A stretch of 64,000 nucleotides of DNA, from positions 1 to 64,000 of the forward strand of contig JBJKVQ010000040.1 in NCBI GenBank assembly GCA_045562575.1, in the 5' to 3' direction. The stretch comes from UBA6952 sp045562575. Lineage in GTDB: Bacteria > Chloroflexota > Dehalococcoidia > Lucifugimonadales > UBA6952. Positions 54,270-61,763 of this stretch are shown piece after piece (the stretch's first letter is position 1; each line of letters starts with the position of its first letter). The notes under the pieces are model-generated. The model had not been told where the DNA came from, did not search any database, and saw only the letters and a program-made list of their open reading frames with translations. A program made the translations under genes and the position numbers.

Positions 54270-55613
54270 ATGTCTAAAATCAATCAGAACACTTATTTTT
54301 TAATAATACTCACAACATTTTGTTTATTTTTATTTTCAAGCTGTGAAGTAGAAGTAGAAGAAATAAAAGACTCTGTAACCTCAAGAATTGCTGCAAACGA
54401 AACTCCTATAGCAACACAAGAAGATCTTACAAAAGATAGGACTACCAAACCAGAAAAAGAATTAACTAGTAAAGACAATACTAGTAATCCAGAACCAACT
54501 CCCACTCCTACGACCGAACCAACTCCTACTCCTACTTCAGAGCCCACTCCTACTCCTACTGCAGAACCCACTCCTACTCCTACACCACTACCGCAAGCAC
54601 CGATGCCACCTGGCTCTCCTTTAGCTTTAATTGCAACAGAATCAGTGTTAGGTATTGACGTAGACTGTGATGTTATGAGAGCTAATGGTGAATTTACTAT
54701 TACTAATGATTTACGAGCGAGTGTCATTAACGGAACTGACGGGATTGATAAAATTGACGGTGGTACGGTTAATGTAACTATATATGGGGGAGACGGAAAC
54801 GATATCATATGTGGAGGGTCTGGAAATAGTACAATATATGGTGGAAATGGCAATGATGTACTAATTGGAGAACAAGGAATGGATACATTATATGGAGATT
54901 CCGGTGATGATACATTGATTGGCAGTGGTAATACGGTAGGCATAGAATTTCTCTGGGGAGGTACAGGTAATGATTGGCTAAATGGCGGAACTGGTGTTGA
55001 TTATTTGTATGGAGAATCAGGAAATGACACGCTCTGGGGAGGAGATCAAGACGACAAGCTCTACGGAGATGGTCAAAATGCAGATGTTAAAGATTGCCCA
55101 GACAACCTATCTTGTGATGACTGGTTGATTGGCGGATTAGGTTCAGACACTCTCAATGGTGGTCCCGGTGATGATTCAATTCAAGGAGACTTGCTATTAA
55201 GTCAATTAAATGAATTAACAACCGAACCAGAATATGCAGATGGAGATATGTTTAGAGGAAATGGTGGAAATGATTATATGATTGACTTTGGAGGTAAAAA
55301 TACTTTTTATGGTGGATCAGGTGATGATATTATTATTGGAGGAAAAAATGTTGACCATATAGAAGGTCAAGAAGGTACTGATCGTATCTGGGGAATGGAC
55401 GGAGATGACCAACCATTAAGCGGTGATTTAACTTCGGACAAATATCAAACTGAAAATGATGAAGTATATGGCGGAAATGGCAATGATATTCTCAGTAAGG
55501 CAAAAATCAAACTTGGAGGTCCGGGTGAAGATGGATGTAGAGGAGTTCAACCTATAGAAGCATTCAAAGTCGCTTGTGATGATGCAGATTGGACAGGAGA
55601 TAAACCCTTTTAG
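54270..55613 (+). CDS. RTX-repeat lipoprotein with Pro-Thr linker
   Basis: A 447-residue surface lipoprotein. A signal peptide ends at a lipobox with Cys25 (FLFSSC). Residues about 68-112 form a linker of PTPTPT units. Residues about 150-420 consist of calcium-binding nonapeptides of the RTX type (GGDGNDIICGG, YGGNGNDVL, GESGNDTLWGG and others), which fold into a parallel beta roll when calcium is bound. Six cysteines lie in the repeat region, unusual for RTX. The lipid anchor plus spacer should display the calcium-binding roll at the cell surface; a ligand is unknown. AT-rich upstream DNA has no strong promoter. Confidence 0.85.
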   Translation: MSKINQNTYFLIILTTFCLFLFSSCEVEVEEIKDSVTSRIAANETPIATQEDLTKDRTTKPEKELTSKDNTSNPEPTPTPTTEPTPTPTSEPTPTPTAEPTPTPTPLPQAPMPPGSPLALIATESVLGIDVDCDVMRANGEFTITNDLRASVINGTDGIDKIDGGTVNVTIYGGDGNDIICGGSGNSTIYGGNGNDVLIGEQGMDTLYGDSGDDTLIGSGNTVGIEFLWGGTGNDWLNGGTGVDYLYGESGNDTLWGGDQDDKLYGDGQNADVKDCPDNLSCDDWLIGGLGSDTLNGGPGDDSIQGDLLLSQLNELTTEPEYADGDMFRGNGGNDYMIDFGGKNTFYGGSGDDIIIGGKNVDHIEGQEGTDRIWGMDGDDQPLSGDLTSDKYQTENDEVYGGNGNDILSKAKIKLGGPGEDGCRGVQPIEAFKVACDDADWTGDKPF

Positions 55614-55624
55614 GAGTATAAAAA

Positions 55625-56551
55625 ATGCCAAAACTCAACTTACATACAGCAATAGCCAACTACGGACATACAGCAGAAATAAAAAATGGGAATATAGGAT
55701 CAGATAGATTTGAAATGGACCATGTCGATATTAGTCCAGTACCTATGATTTTCAGAAGAATGGTTAGGAATTTAGAATTTGATGTAGCCGAAATGGCTTT
55801 AGCAACCTACATATGCTCAAAACATTATAAAAAAGAGTTTACAGCACTCCCTATTTTCTTAACTAGAGGTTTTTATCATACAGGTATGATTTATCGAAAA
55901 GGAGCTGAAATCCTTAGTCCAAAAGATTTAGAAGGTAAAAAAGTAGGAGTTAGGAGTTATACCTTCACTCCTGGAGTATGGAGTAGAGGTATCCTCGCTA
56001 ATTACCATGGGGTTGATCTTAACTCAATCACCTGGGTAATTGCTGGTGACGAGCACGTTGCAGAATTTGAATATCCAGAAAATGTTTTGACATCTGCTAC
56101 TAGCGATCTATACCAAATGTTATCTAATGGTGAAGTAGATGCTGTAATAGGAGCACCCACAAACGGATCACCAGATATATTGCCATTATTTACTAACCCG
56201 GAATCTTTGGATAAAGAATGGTATTCTCAAAATCAAATTTATCCAATAAGTCACGTTTTAGTAGTTAAAGACGAACTTCTTGATAGCAATCCATGGCTTG
56301 GGCAAGAAATAGTTGATGTGTTTCATAAAGCCAGATCTGAATATCTAGAAACTTTCAATAAAAACAACTCCATACAAGATTCTGCTGATCATTCGCAAAT
56401 GGAATTTTCGAAGATTGTAGGAGAAAATCCTGTGAATTACAGTTTTCTCGAAACGCGTGAGGCAATTTCTGCATTTGTTGGTTATAACCTTGAACAAAAA
56501 CTTATACCAGTAGCTCTAAGCCCAGAAGAGCTATTTTACGTTGAGAAATAG
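55625..56551 (+). CDS. 4,5-dihydroxyphthalate decarboxylase-like / NMT1-fold protein
   Basis: A 308-residue protein resembling the 4,5-dihydroxyphthalate decarboxylase group, which shares the periplasmic-binding-protein-like fold of NMT1/THI5 proteins. Recognised parts are FDVAEMALATYI (about residues 52-63), GFYHTGMIYRKGAEI and DLEGKKVGVRSYTFTPGVWSRG (about 96-117). There is no signal peptide, which argues for a cytoplasmic enzyme rather than a binding protein. It begins 11 bases after the RTX gene with TAGGAG upstream. A role in aromatic-acid catabolism is plausible but unproven. Confidence 0.75.
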   Translation: MPKLNLHTAIANYGHTAEIKNGNIGSDRFEMDHVDISPVPMIFRRMVRNLEFDVAEMALATYICSKHYKKEFTALPIFLTRGFYHTGMIYRKGAEILSPKDLEGKKVGVRSYTFTPGVWSRGILANYHGVDLNSITWVIAGDEHVAEFEYPENVLTSATSDLYQMLSNGEVDAVIGAPTNGSPDILPLFTNPESLDKEWYSQNQIYPISHVLVVKDELLDSNPWLGQEIVDVFHKARSEYLETFNKNNSIQDSADHSQMEFSKIVGENPVNYSFLETREAISAFVGYNLEQKLIPVALSPEELFYVEK

Positions 56552-56573
56552 TATTTTTTACACACAAATCCTG

Positions 56574-56582
56574 TGATAGAAT
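56574..56582 (+). promoter_or_regulatory. Extended -10 of the zincin-like lipoprotein gene
   Basis: TGA-TAGAAT, an extended -10 with one mismatch, 25 bases before the GTG start at 56608. No convincing -35 is visible, as expected for an extended -10 promoter. Confidence 0.45.
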
Positions 56583-56607
56583 CCCTTAAAATACTAGGGG
56601 GTGGATT

Positions 56608-58152
56608 GTGAAGAAGATTAATTTATACAAAGCATTTTTGTTATTAATTTCATTAAGTGTTATTGTAATTTCTTGTGGTTCATCTGATACAGATACCACA
56701 GCCACAGAAATATCTACCAACAATATAATAGTTCCAACCCCAACTGCAGTACCCCCGCAACCTACAGCTACGCCTACTCAAACGCAAACTAAATCTACAT
56801 CTGAATCTACAGATTCTAAAAACACTACAGTATCTGAACCTACTGCAACTGCTAAACCTAAACCTACTCCCCAACCTACAGCTGTACCTACTGCTACTCC
56901 TATACCTCCAACGGCGACACCGACACCTACTGCTACTCCTGTACCTCCTACTCCTACTCCTACTCCTATACCATTACCTGCTAGTTCTCTTTTTACTAGC
57001 TTCTCGGTATGTGGATGGGAATCAAGCTATGCAATTGAGAACGGTGTAATATTTTTATCATCAGCCGAAACACCAGAAAGCAAGTCTGTTGGGAATTTAA
57101 ATCTGGATTTTATGCCTGTGATGGTTGGGCAGACACATTCTAACCTTAAAAATCAATCTTTAGGCTTTGCTTACCATGAATATATAAGGGAAGAACTAGA
57201 TACAAATAACGGAATACATGCAGTAACTATTCCTGCTGGAAAAACCCCATTCAAGTTGGATCTAAACATAGTTCTATCAGGGAAAGGATCAGATGGTAAC
57301 TCATGTTCGACTACAATAACGGAACAATTTACCCGTAGCGATGATTTATATCCAAGTGCAAAACTGTCTATACCTAGCAACGGTATACCAGATCTAGACA
57401 AATACAAGCCATTTTCAATGCCAGCCCCTTCATATGAAGGATTATTCTTAGCTACAGCACAGAGTAACTATGATGACAATTATCAAAAAGTCCGTGTAAA
57501 TAATATTGAAGGTAATTTTGTTAGAAAGCCCCCAAGTACTTTAAGAGTTGGTCTTTTTGGAGACGTCAAATCTGAAGACTATGAAACAATTCGTGATTAT
57601 ATAGAAGTCCTAGCAGTCGTAGCTCCAGATTTAGATATAGCTTGGGCAAATGATATTTCAGAAGTCACGTTGCCTATACATTTACTTTCCTGTACTGAGC
57701 TCATAAATGAGACTGCTGACCAGTATTGCAATACTTCAGGCCCATCTGGTTCATTTTCAGATCAGTGGGGTTCTGGTAATCTTGCGACAGGGTGGGGTTT
57801 CATTAGGATATCTGATCAGCCTTATGGATCCAGACACACATTAACGCATGAATTTGGACATGCTATGGGTCTTTGGCATTCTGGAATTGCTAATACTAGT
57901 ATGGGACCTCCTAATACCCAAGCAGGATACTGGGCTGCACATGATCTTATGTCTGTTGCCTTAATTCACAACCCTCTTATCACGTCAGGTCAATCACGTG
58001 AAGAAATTCAAACGGCACTTAATATGGAGGATAATAATGTATTGCAAGGATTCATTAGTAACCCCGAGACACTATCTAATACACCAGACTCGGCTTGGGT
58101 TGAAATGGGAGAAAAACTTAACAAACAATTCAATGATTCTCGCAATAGATAA
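56608..58152 (+). CDS. Zincin-like metalloprotease lipoprotein with Pro-Thr linker
   Basis: A 514-residue lipoprotein starting with GTG after GGGGGTGG. The signal peptide ends at Cys23 (VIVISC). A long Pro/Thr/Ala linker covers about residues 44-125, like that of the RTX lipoprotein nearby. The C-terminal half contains HEFGHAMGLWH (residues 414-424), a zinc-binding HExxHxxGxxH of the metzincin type. The region between (about 130-400) is unrecognised. The product is probably an outer-surface protease; the substrate is unknown. Confidence 0.8.
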   Translation: MKKINLYKAFLLLISLSVIVISCGSSDTDTTATEISTNNIIVPTPTAVPPQPTATPTQTQTKSTSESTDSKNTTVSEPTATAKPKPTPQPTAVPTATPIPPTATPTPTATPVPPTPTPTPIPLPASSLFTSFSVCGWESSYAIENGVIFLSSAETPESKSVGNLNLDFMPVMVGQTHSNLKNQSLGFAYHEYIREELDTNNGIHAVTIPAGKTPFKLDLNIVLSGKGSDGNSCSTTITEQFTRSDDLYPSAKLSIPSNGIPDLDKYKPFSMPAPSYEGLFLATAQSNYDDNYQKVRVNNIEGNFVRKPPSTLRVGLFGDVKSEDYETIRDYIEVLAVVAPDLDIAWANDISEVTLPIHLLSCTELINETADQYCNTSGPSGSFSDQWGSGNLATGWGFIRISDQPYGSRHTLTHEFGHAMGLWHSGIANTSMGPPNTQAGYWAAHDLMSVALIHNPLITSGQSREEIQTALNMEDNNVLQGFISNPETLSNTPDSAWVEMGEKLNKQFNDSRNR

Positions 58153-58245
58153 ACTTTTGTTGGATAATTAAAATTCAAAGAGGATGTGGTCCATTACCAC
58201 TTCCATATATATTTGTAGGTTTATCTAATGATTTGATAAGTACTG

Positions 58246-58254
58246 TGGTACAAT
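58246..58254 (+). promoter_or_regulatory. Extended -10 directly upstream of the small membrane-protein gene
   Basis: TGG-TACAAT ends 9 bases before the ATG at 58264. A start 7 bases downstream of the hexamer would leave a two- or three-base leader and no ribosome-binding site. Confidence 0.45.
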
Positions 58255-58263
58255 CGTGGCATT

Positions 58264-58488
58264 ATGTCTGATTCATACATCAATAAATTGCTAATGGCTT
58301 TAATAGTAATATCCATTTTAGGGGTTTTATTACCGACAAAAATATTAAGTGGTATTTTCTTTGGGGTACTACTACCTCTTATCATTGTGTATGTAATGTA
58401 TCTTTGGCTACCAGCACGAATATCTCGTAAAGAGAAAGAAGAAGCAAACAATCCTTATACTAGAGATGGAGATATGAGCGAGAGATAA
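58264..58488 (+). CDS. Small two-helix membrane protein
   Basis: A 74-residue protein with two hydrophobic segments (about residues 8-27 and 31-50) followed by a highly charged tail (ARISRKEKEEANNPY). No family is recognised. It stands alone behind its own extended -10 with no ribosome-binding site, which suggests leaderless translation. Function unknown. Confidence 0.6.
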   Translation: MSDSYINKLLMALIVISILGVLLPTKILSGIFFGVLLPLIIVYVMYLWLPARISRKEKEEANNPYTRDGDMSER

Positions 58489-58566
58489 CTTCCTTTTATA
58501 ATAGATCTAGTAAGGTATATGAGATAAGTGATTTCACATCTAATTTGCAGAACCAAAACCGAAAAG

Positions 58567-58592
58567 AAAACCACGTTAAAGTGGCTCTTTTT
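58567..58592. terminator. Weak bidirectional hairpin with T tracts
   Basis: CCAC (58571-58574) and GTGG (58581-58584) with a six-base loop are followed by CTCTTTTTATTT rightward and by TTTTCTTTT leftward on the minus strand. The stem is only four pairs, so termination would be partial at best. It lies between the two small membrane-protein genes and could also catch the leftward GH32 transcript. Confidence 0.35.
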
Positions 58593-58613
58593 ATTTAACC
58601 AACTACGCTATGA

Positions 58614-58619
58614 TATAAT
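58614..58619 (+). promoter_or_regulatory. -10 element of the 35-residue membrane-protein gene
   Basis: TGATATAAT (58611-58619) contains a perfect TATAAT with TG one base upstream, an extended -10, about 54 bases before the ATG at 58673. GGGAGGT precedes that ATG. No strong -35 was seen. Confidence 0.55.
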
Positions 58620-58672
58620 CTCAATATAGTGTAGAATTTTACATATGAAATTCGGCATATGGGAGGTTAATT

Positions 58673-58780
58673 ATGAATACAAAGCATCAAATTATATGGG
58701 GAGTTGTGTTAATTATATTAGTTGGCTATGCTTCATTAATAGGATACGGAATGTGTAATTCTGACGGTTTGTTCTGCTAA
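58673..58780 (+). CDS. 35-residue single-span membrane peptide
   Basis: A very short gene encoding MNTKHQIIWG followed by a hydrophobic stretch (VVLIILVGYASLIGYG) and a Cys-containing end MCNSDGLFC. It is backed by a perfect extended -10 and a good GGGAGGT ribosome-binding site 7 bases before the ATG, which argues for real expression. No family is recognised. It ends 31 bases before the convergent GH32 gene. Confidence 0.6.
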   Translation: MNTKHQIIWGVVLIILVGYASLIGYGMCNSDGLFC

Positions 58781-58811
58781 ATATGTAGTAATTTCTGCTA
58801 TGCCGATTCCT

Positions 58812-60434
58812 CTATTCATATATGTTTCCCATATTCCAAGCATCTAATGAAAGTAATCTTGCTTCGGAGCCCTGTGCGCGCAGGGAAATTCCTAAGCTAT
58901 CAGCCAATCCCGGATATACTCTTACAGCAACACAAGCTTTGTCATTCACAAAAACTTCAACAACGCTTCTATCTATGAATATTCTAAGTTGAAGAGGTTC
59001 GTTATGACCTAGAGTTATCGTAGTAGTTTCGGGAGCTCTTGATAATGCATCTGGTAGTATAGAGGAATAGGACGAATCTATCGATACAACACTCGCTCGA
59101 TCCGCAACAGGACGTGCTGTGCCGAAAGGGGAAACTACCCTATTAGCAGATTGTAATAAAGCTCCGGCTTTATCACCCCAATCGGTAATTTTGAATCCTC
59201 TATCCTTAAAAAATGCTATCCGCGTGTATTCTTCTCTATTTTTTGACCTAAGTACATTCAACTCAACCATAGGAGAAGCTTTTGCGTCTATCTCGGCAAT
59301 TATCTCCATCGTATTACCCTCTATTCCATCGAGAACTACCTCTTCATTAGGGGGTAGCACTGTATCTCCTAGATGTTTGTGACCATATCGTAAAGATTCA
59401 ATATCCCCAGCAGGTTTGATCTTTAACACAGAATCGTTTTCCAATGTAAGGAGTCTTGGTAGAGTCATGATCTGATTCCATCCCTTTGTGTCCATACCAG
59501 GGTTCATATTAAATATGGTCACCACACCTCCTAAACCATCGGGTGTAGCAGATGGGGCATGCACACCAGAAGGTGTAGATGCTCCGAAATTGAATAAACC
59601 GCCAGAGAATACTGAGAATTTATCACGTTCTAGGTCGTAGTCCCCCAAAAGGTACTGTCCTCCACTCATATGACTGTAGAAAAGAAGTATATGTTTATCT
59701 CCAATAGGCCAAAAATAGGGGCACGCACCATCATCTCCAACCAGTGTAAACAAATCTCCCTCGGTAAAAGGGTGCAAAAATTCCCAGTGAATCAGATCAT
59801 TTGATCTGAAAAGAAAGTCAGCAGCCCTTCTGATTCCTTGTGGCTTTGTTTGTAATGTACCACCAGATAATGAATAATATTTTCCACCTTTACTCCAAAT
59901 ACAGGGGTCAAACACGGTATATTCCTGAGGAGATCCATCCTGTTCAAGAACAGGTATCACAGCTTTCCCAGTCAATTTTTCCCAATTCAAAAGGAGAGGA
60001 TCTGTAGAAACTGCAACTATATTTCCAACTTCTGTACCGTGATACATAGCTATAACCCTATCTTCCTCTACTAACGTAGATCCAGAAAAACAGCGACCTT
60101 CAGGATTGGGGTATATTGCATATGGTAGATCTTTCCAGTGTATCAAGTCTTCACTCACAGCATGCCCCCAATGTTGCCTAGGATCTTCTGGTGGATAGGC
60201 TTGGTAGAACAAATGCCAGCGACCTTGCCAATAACACAATCCATTTGGATCGTTTAGTGTATTTTCAGGATTAACATAGTGAAAGATTGGTCGATAAGGA
60301 TCAGTACTCATATCTAGACGTGCTTTTAGCATCCTTTGCAACAATGGATTATCATTCAACTGCACTTTCTGCTCTTCCAAGGTATCAGCAAATTTATATT
60401 GGGGTGTTAATGATGTGAAGTCTGGGTTGTCCAT
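58812..60434 (-). CDS. GH32-family beta-fructosidase-like protein
   Basis: A 540-residue glycoside hydrolase family 32 protein (invertase/levanase type). The five-blade propeller covers about residues 45-360 and the C-terminal sandwich ends with LRIFIDRSVVEVFVNDKACVAVRVY (about 489-513). The nucleophile motif LNDPNG gives Asp62, and the transition-state motif is VFDPCIW (Asp176) instead of RDP. The acid/base Glu of the ECP motif is replaced: the sequence reads GACPYF with Ala237. Base composition is noticeably GC-richer than its neighbours, and it lacks a signal peptide. It pairs with the ROK kinase upstream, but the altered active site leaves the reaction uncertain. Confidence 0.85.
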   Translation of the reverse strand: MDNPDFTSLTPQYKFADTLEEQKVQLNDNPLLQRMLKARLDMSTDPYRPIFHYVNPENTLNDPNGLCYWQGRWHLFYQAYPPEDPRQHWGHAVSEDLIHWKDLPYAIYPNPEGRCFSGSTLVEEDRVIAMYHGTEVGNIVAVSTDPLLLNWEKLTGKAVIPVLEQDGSPQEYTVFDPCIWSKGGKYYSLSGGTLQTKPQGIRRAADFLFRSNDLIHWEFLHPFTEGDLFTLVGDDGACPYFWPIGDKHILLFYSHMSGGQYLLGDYDLERDKFSVFSGGLFNFGASTPSGVHAPSATPDGLGGVVTIFNMNPGMDTKGWNQIMTLPRLLTLENDSVLKIKPAGDIESLRYGHKHLGDTVLPPNEEVVLDGIEGNTMEIIAEIDAKASPMVELNVLRSKNREEYTRIAFFKDRGFKITDWGDKAGALLQSANRVVSPFGTARPVADRASVVSIDSSYSSILPDALSRAPETTTITLGHNEPLQLRIFIDRSVVEVFVNDKACVAVRVYPGLADSLGISLRAQGSEARLLSLDAWNMGNIYE

Positions 60435-60483
60435 ATTTATCCTTTCTATACAAATGTCTGATAAATAACGATATTGTTAATCA

Positions 60484-61383
60484 TTACCAAAGCCAAGCGG
60501 CACCTCGTACTCCACTTGAATCCCCATACTTAGCTTGGCGAACTTCTGTTGCGCACTCTTTCCCAAACACCCAGTTAGACATTAATGGTTTGAGATCAGA
60601 ATAAAGCCGATCAATATTAGACATGCCGCCGCCCAATACTATTACATCCGGATCCAATGTATTAATTAGACCAGCCAATGCTTTTCCGAGCCTTTGTTCG
60701 TACCTCAAAAGACATAACTCAGCATTCGGTTCACCTTTTTCAGCCAATTCAACAACTTGATAAGCTTCAAGTACGTGCCCTGTGTAAAACTCATAATCTC
60801 TAGCGAATCCTGGCCCAGATAAGAAAGTTTCTACGCAGCCAGTTCGACTACAGTAGCAGGGGAACTTTTCTTGGTAATGAATATCCTCATCATTGGGCCA
60901 TGGTAAAGGGTTGTGTCCCCATTCTCCAGCGACTCCATTGCTCCCAATATGTGCTTTGCCATCGATGGCAATACCTCCGCCACAACCGGTACCAATAATT
61001 ACCGCAAAGACTACCTTGAATCCTGCGCCAGCTCCATCAATCGATTCGGAAACAGCAAGGCAATTTGCATCATTTGCTATTCGAACAGGTCTTCCTAAAA
61101 TTCGTTGCAAATCCTCATCTAACGTTTGGTCATTGAGCCATGTAGAATTGGCATTCTTAACCTTATGTGTCACAGAAGATAACGTGCCAGGTATACCTAC
61201 CCCTATGGAATCCACGACTCCAACATCAGTTTCTGCTTTGGAAACCAGCAATTCAATTGCTCGAAGTGTTGCAGGATAGTTATTTTTTGGGGTTAAAATC
61301 CTCTCCCTATATAACTCGTGACCTGAGTCAGATAGAACAATCGCTTCGATTTTGGTTCCACCAAGATCCACACCAATTCTCAT
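60484..61383 (-). CDS. ROK-family fructokinase-like sugar kinase
   Basis: A 299-residue ROK kinase. MRIGVDLGGTKIEAIVL (residues 1-17) is the ATP phosphate loop, NDANCLAVSE and GTGCGGGIAIDG follow, and CYCSRTGCVETFLSGPG is the zinc-binding ROK signature. The sequence resembles Mak-type fructokinases. ATG at 61383 follows AAGGAAGGA. Same GC-rich composition and same strand as the GH32 gene 49 bases downstream, so fructose released from a fructoside is the likely substrate. That link is inference. Confidence 0.85.
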   Translation of the reverse strand: MRIGVDLGGTKIEAIVLSDSGHELYRERILTPKNNYPATLRAIELLVSKAETDVGVVDSIGVGIPGTLSSVTHKVKNANSTWLNDQTLDEDLQRILGRPVRIANDANCLAVSESIDGAGAGFKVVFAVIIGTGCGGGIAIDGKAHIGSNGVAGEWGHNPLPWPNDEDIHYQEKFPCYCSRTGCVETFLSGPGFARDYEFYTGHVLEAYQVVELAEKGEPNAELCLLRYEQRLGKALAGLINTLDPDVIVLGGGMSNIDRLYSDLKPLMSNWVFGKECATEVRQAKYGDSSGVRGAAWLW

Positions 61384-61666
61384 ATGTCCTTCCTTCCAAA
61401 ATGAGTACAATCATAGATTTCTATTTATTGATTGTAACTATTATAGTATTTTTTAGGTTATTTCGTAGGAAATCAACAAGTAACACTATAAGGACTCCAT
61501 AGGAACAGAGTAATCCTTTTTTATAGTAACGTTACACTATTAAATCATTCCAACTAAAATTATTGCAAATAGACTTGCATAATATTTTGATTGTTGTACA
61601 CTATTCAAACAAATTATCAAAAGTAGTGTAATGGTAGAGCTTACCAACAGAAACGATTGATGCATA

Positions 61667-61700
61667 TTAGTGGGGAGTTGTGCAACCATATCCCCACTAA
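61667..61700. other. Perfect 10-bp inverted repeat with nested stem
   Basis: TTAGTGGGGA (61667-61676) is the exact reverse complement of TCCCCACTAA (61691-61700). Inside the loop, GTTG and CAAC can pair as well, so the element folds into a long hairpin. No T tract follows on either strand, so it does not look like an ordinary terminator. Confidence 0.6.
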
Positions 61701-61732
61701 AGCCTTCTTGTGTTCATAGTAACAAAATTCTG

Positions 61733-61741
61733 TGATACAAT
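61733..61741 (+). promoter_or_regulatory. Extended -10 of the coiled-coil lipoprotein gene
   Basis: TGA-TACAAT, one mismatch from an extended -10 consensus, ending 22 bases before the ATG at 61764. GAGGTG just before the ATG is the ribosome-binding site. Confidence 0.5.
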
Positions 61742-61763
61742 CTCTTACTGAAAGAGGTGAAAA

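Larger units (their letters stand above)
61411..61763. other. Intergenic region with repeated TACACTA elements and a hairpin
   Basis: These 353 bases lie between the ROK kinase and the coiled-coil lipoprotein genes. Four copies of a core ACACTA occur: 61483-61489 (AACACTATA), 61533-61540 (TACACTAT, next to the palindrome GTAACGTTAC), 61597-61604 and, inverted, 61622-61630. A strong nested hairpin is at 61667-61700. The last copy abuts the promoter of the following gene. The repeats look like operator half sites. A 33-codon open frame (61401-61502) is not supported. Confidence 0.5.

Noticed and set aside
54500..54594. Short direct repeats (CCNACTCCTACT type) that might suggest a CRISPR array
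   Set aside because: They are in frame, encode Pro-Thr units and lack unique spacers of constant length.
54293..54943. Long open frame on the minus strand, antisense to the RTX lipoprotein
   Set aside because: It mirrors the Pro-Thr and GGxGxD repeats, giving a low-complexity Val/Gly/Pro sequence without domains, while the plus frame has a lipobox and RTX nonapeptides.
61401..61502. 33-codon plus-strand frame with a hydrophobic segment
   Set aside because: No ribosome-binding site, lies directly over the leader of the minus-strand ROK gene, and has no conserved-looking motif.
61622..61690. tRNA-like D-arm sequence (AATGGTAGAGC)
   Set aside because: No acceptor, anticodon or T arm can be drawn around it.
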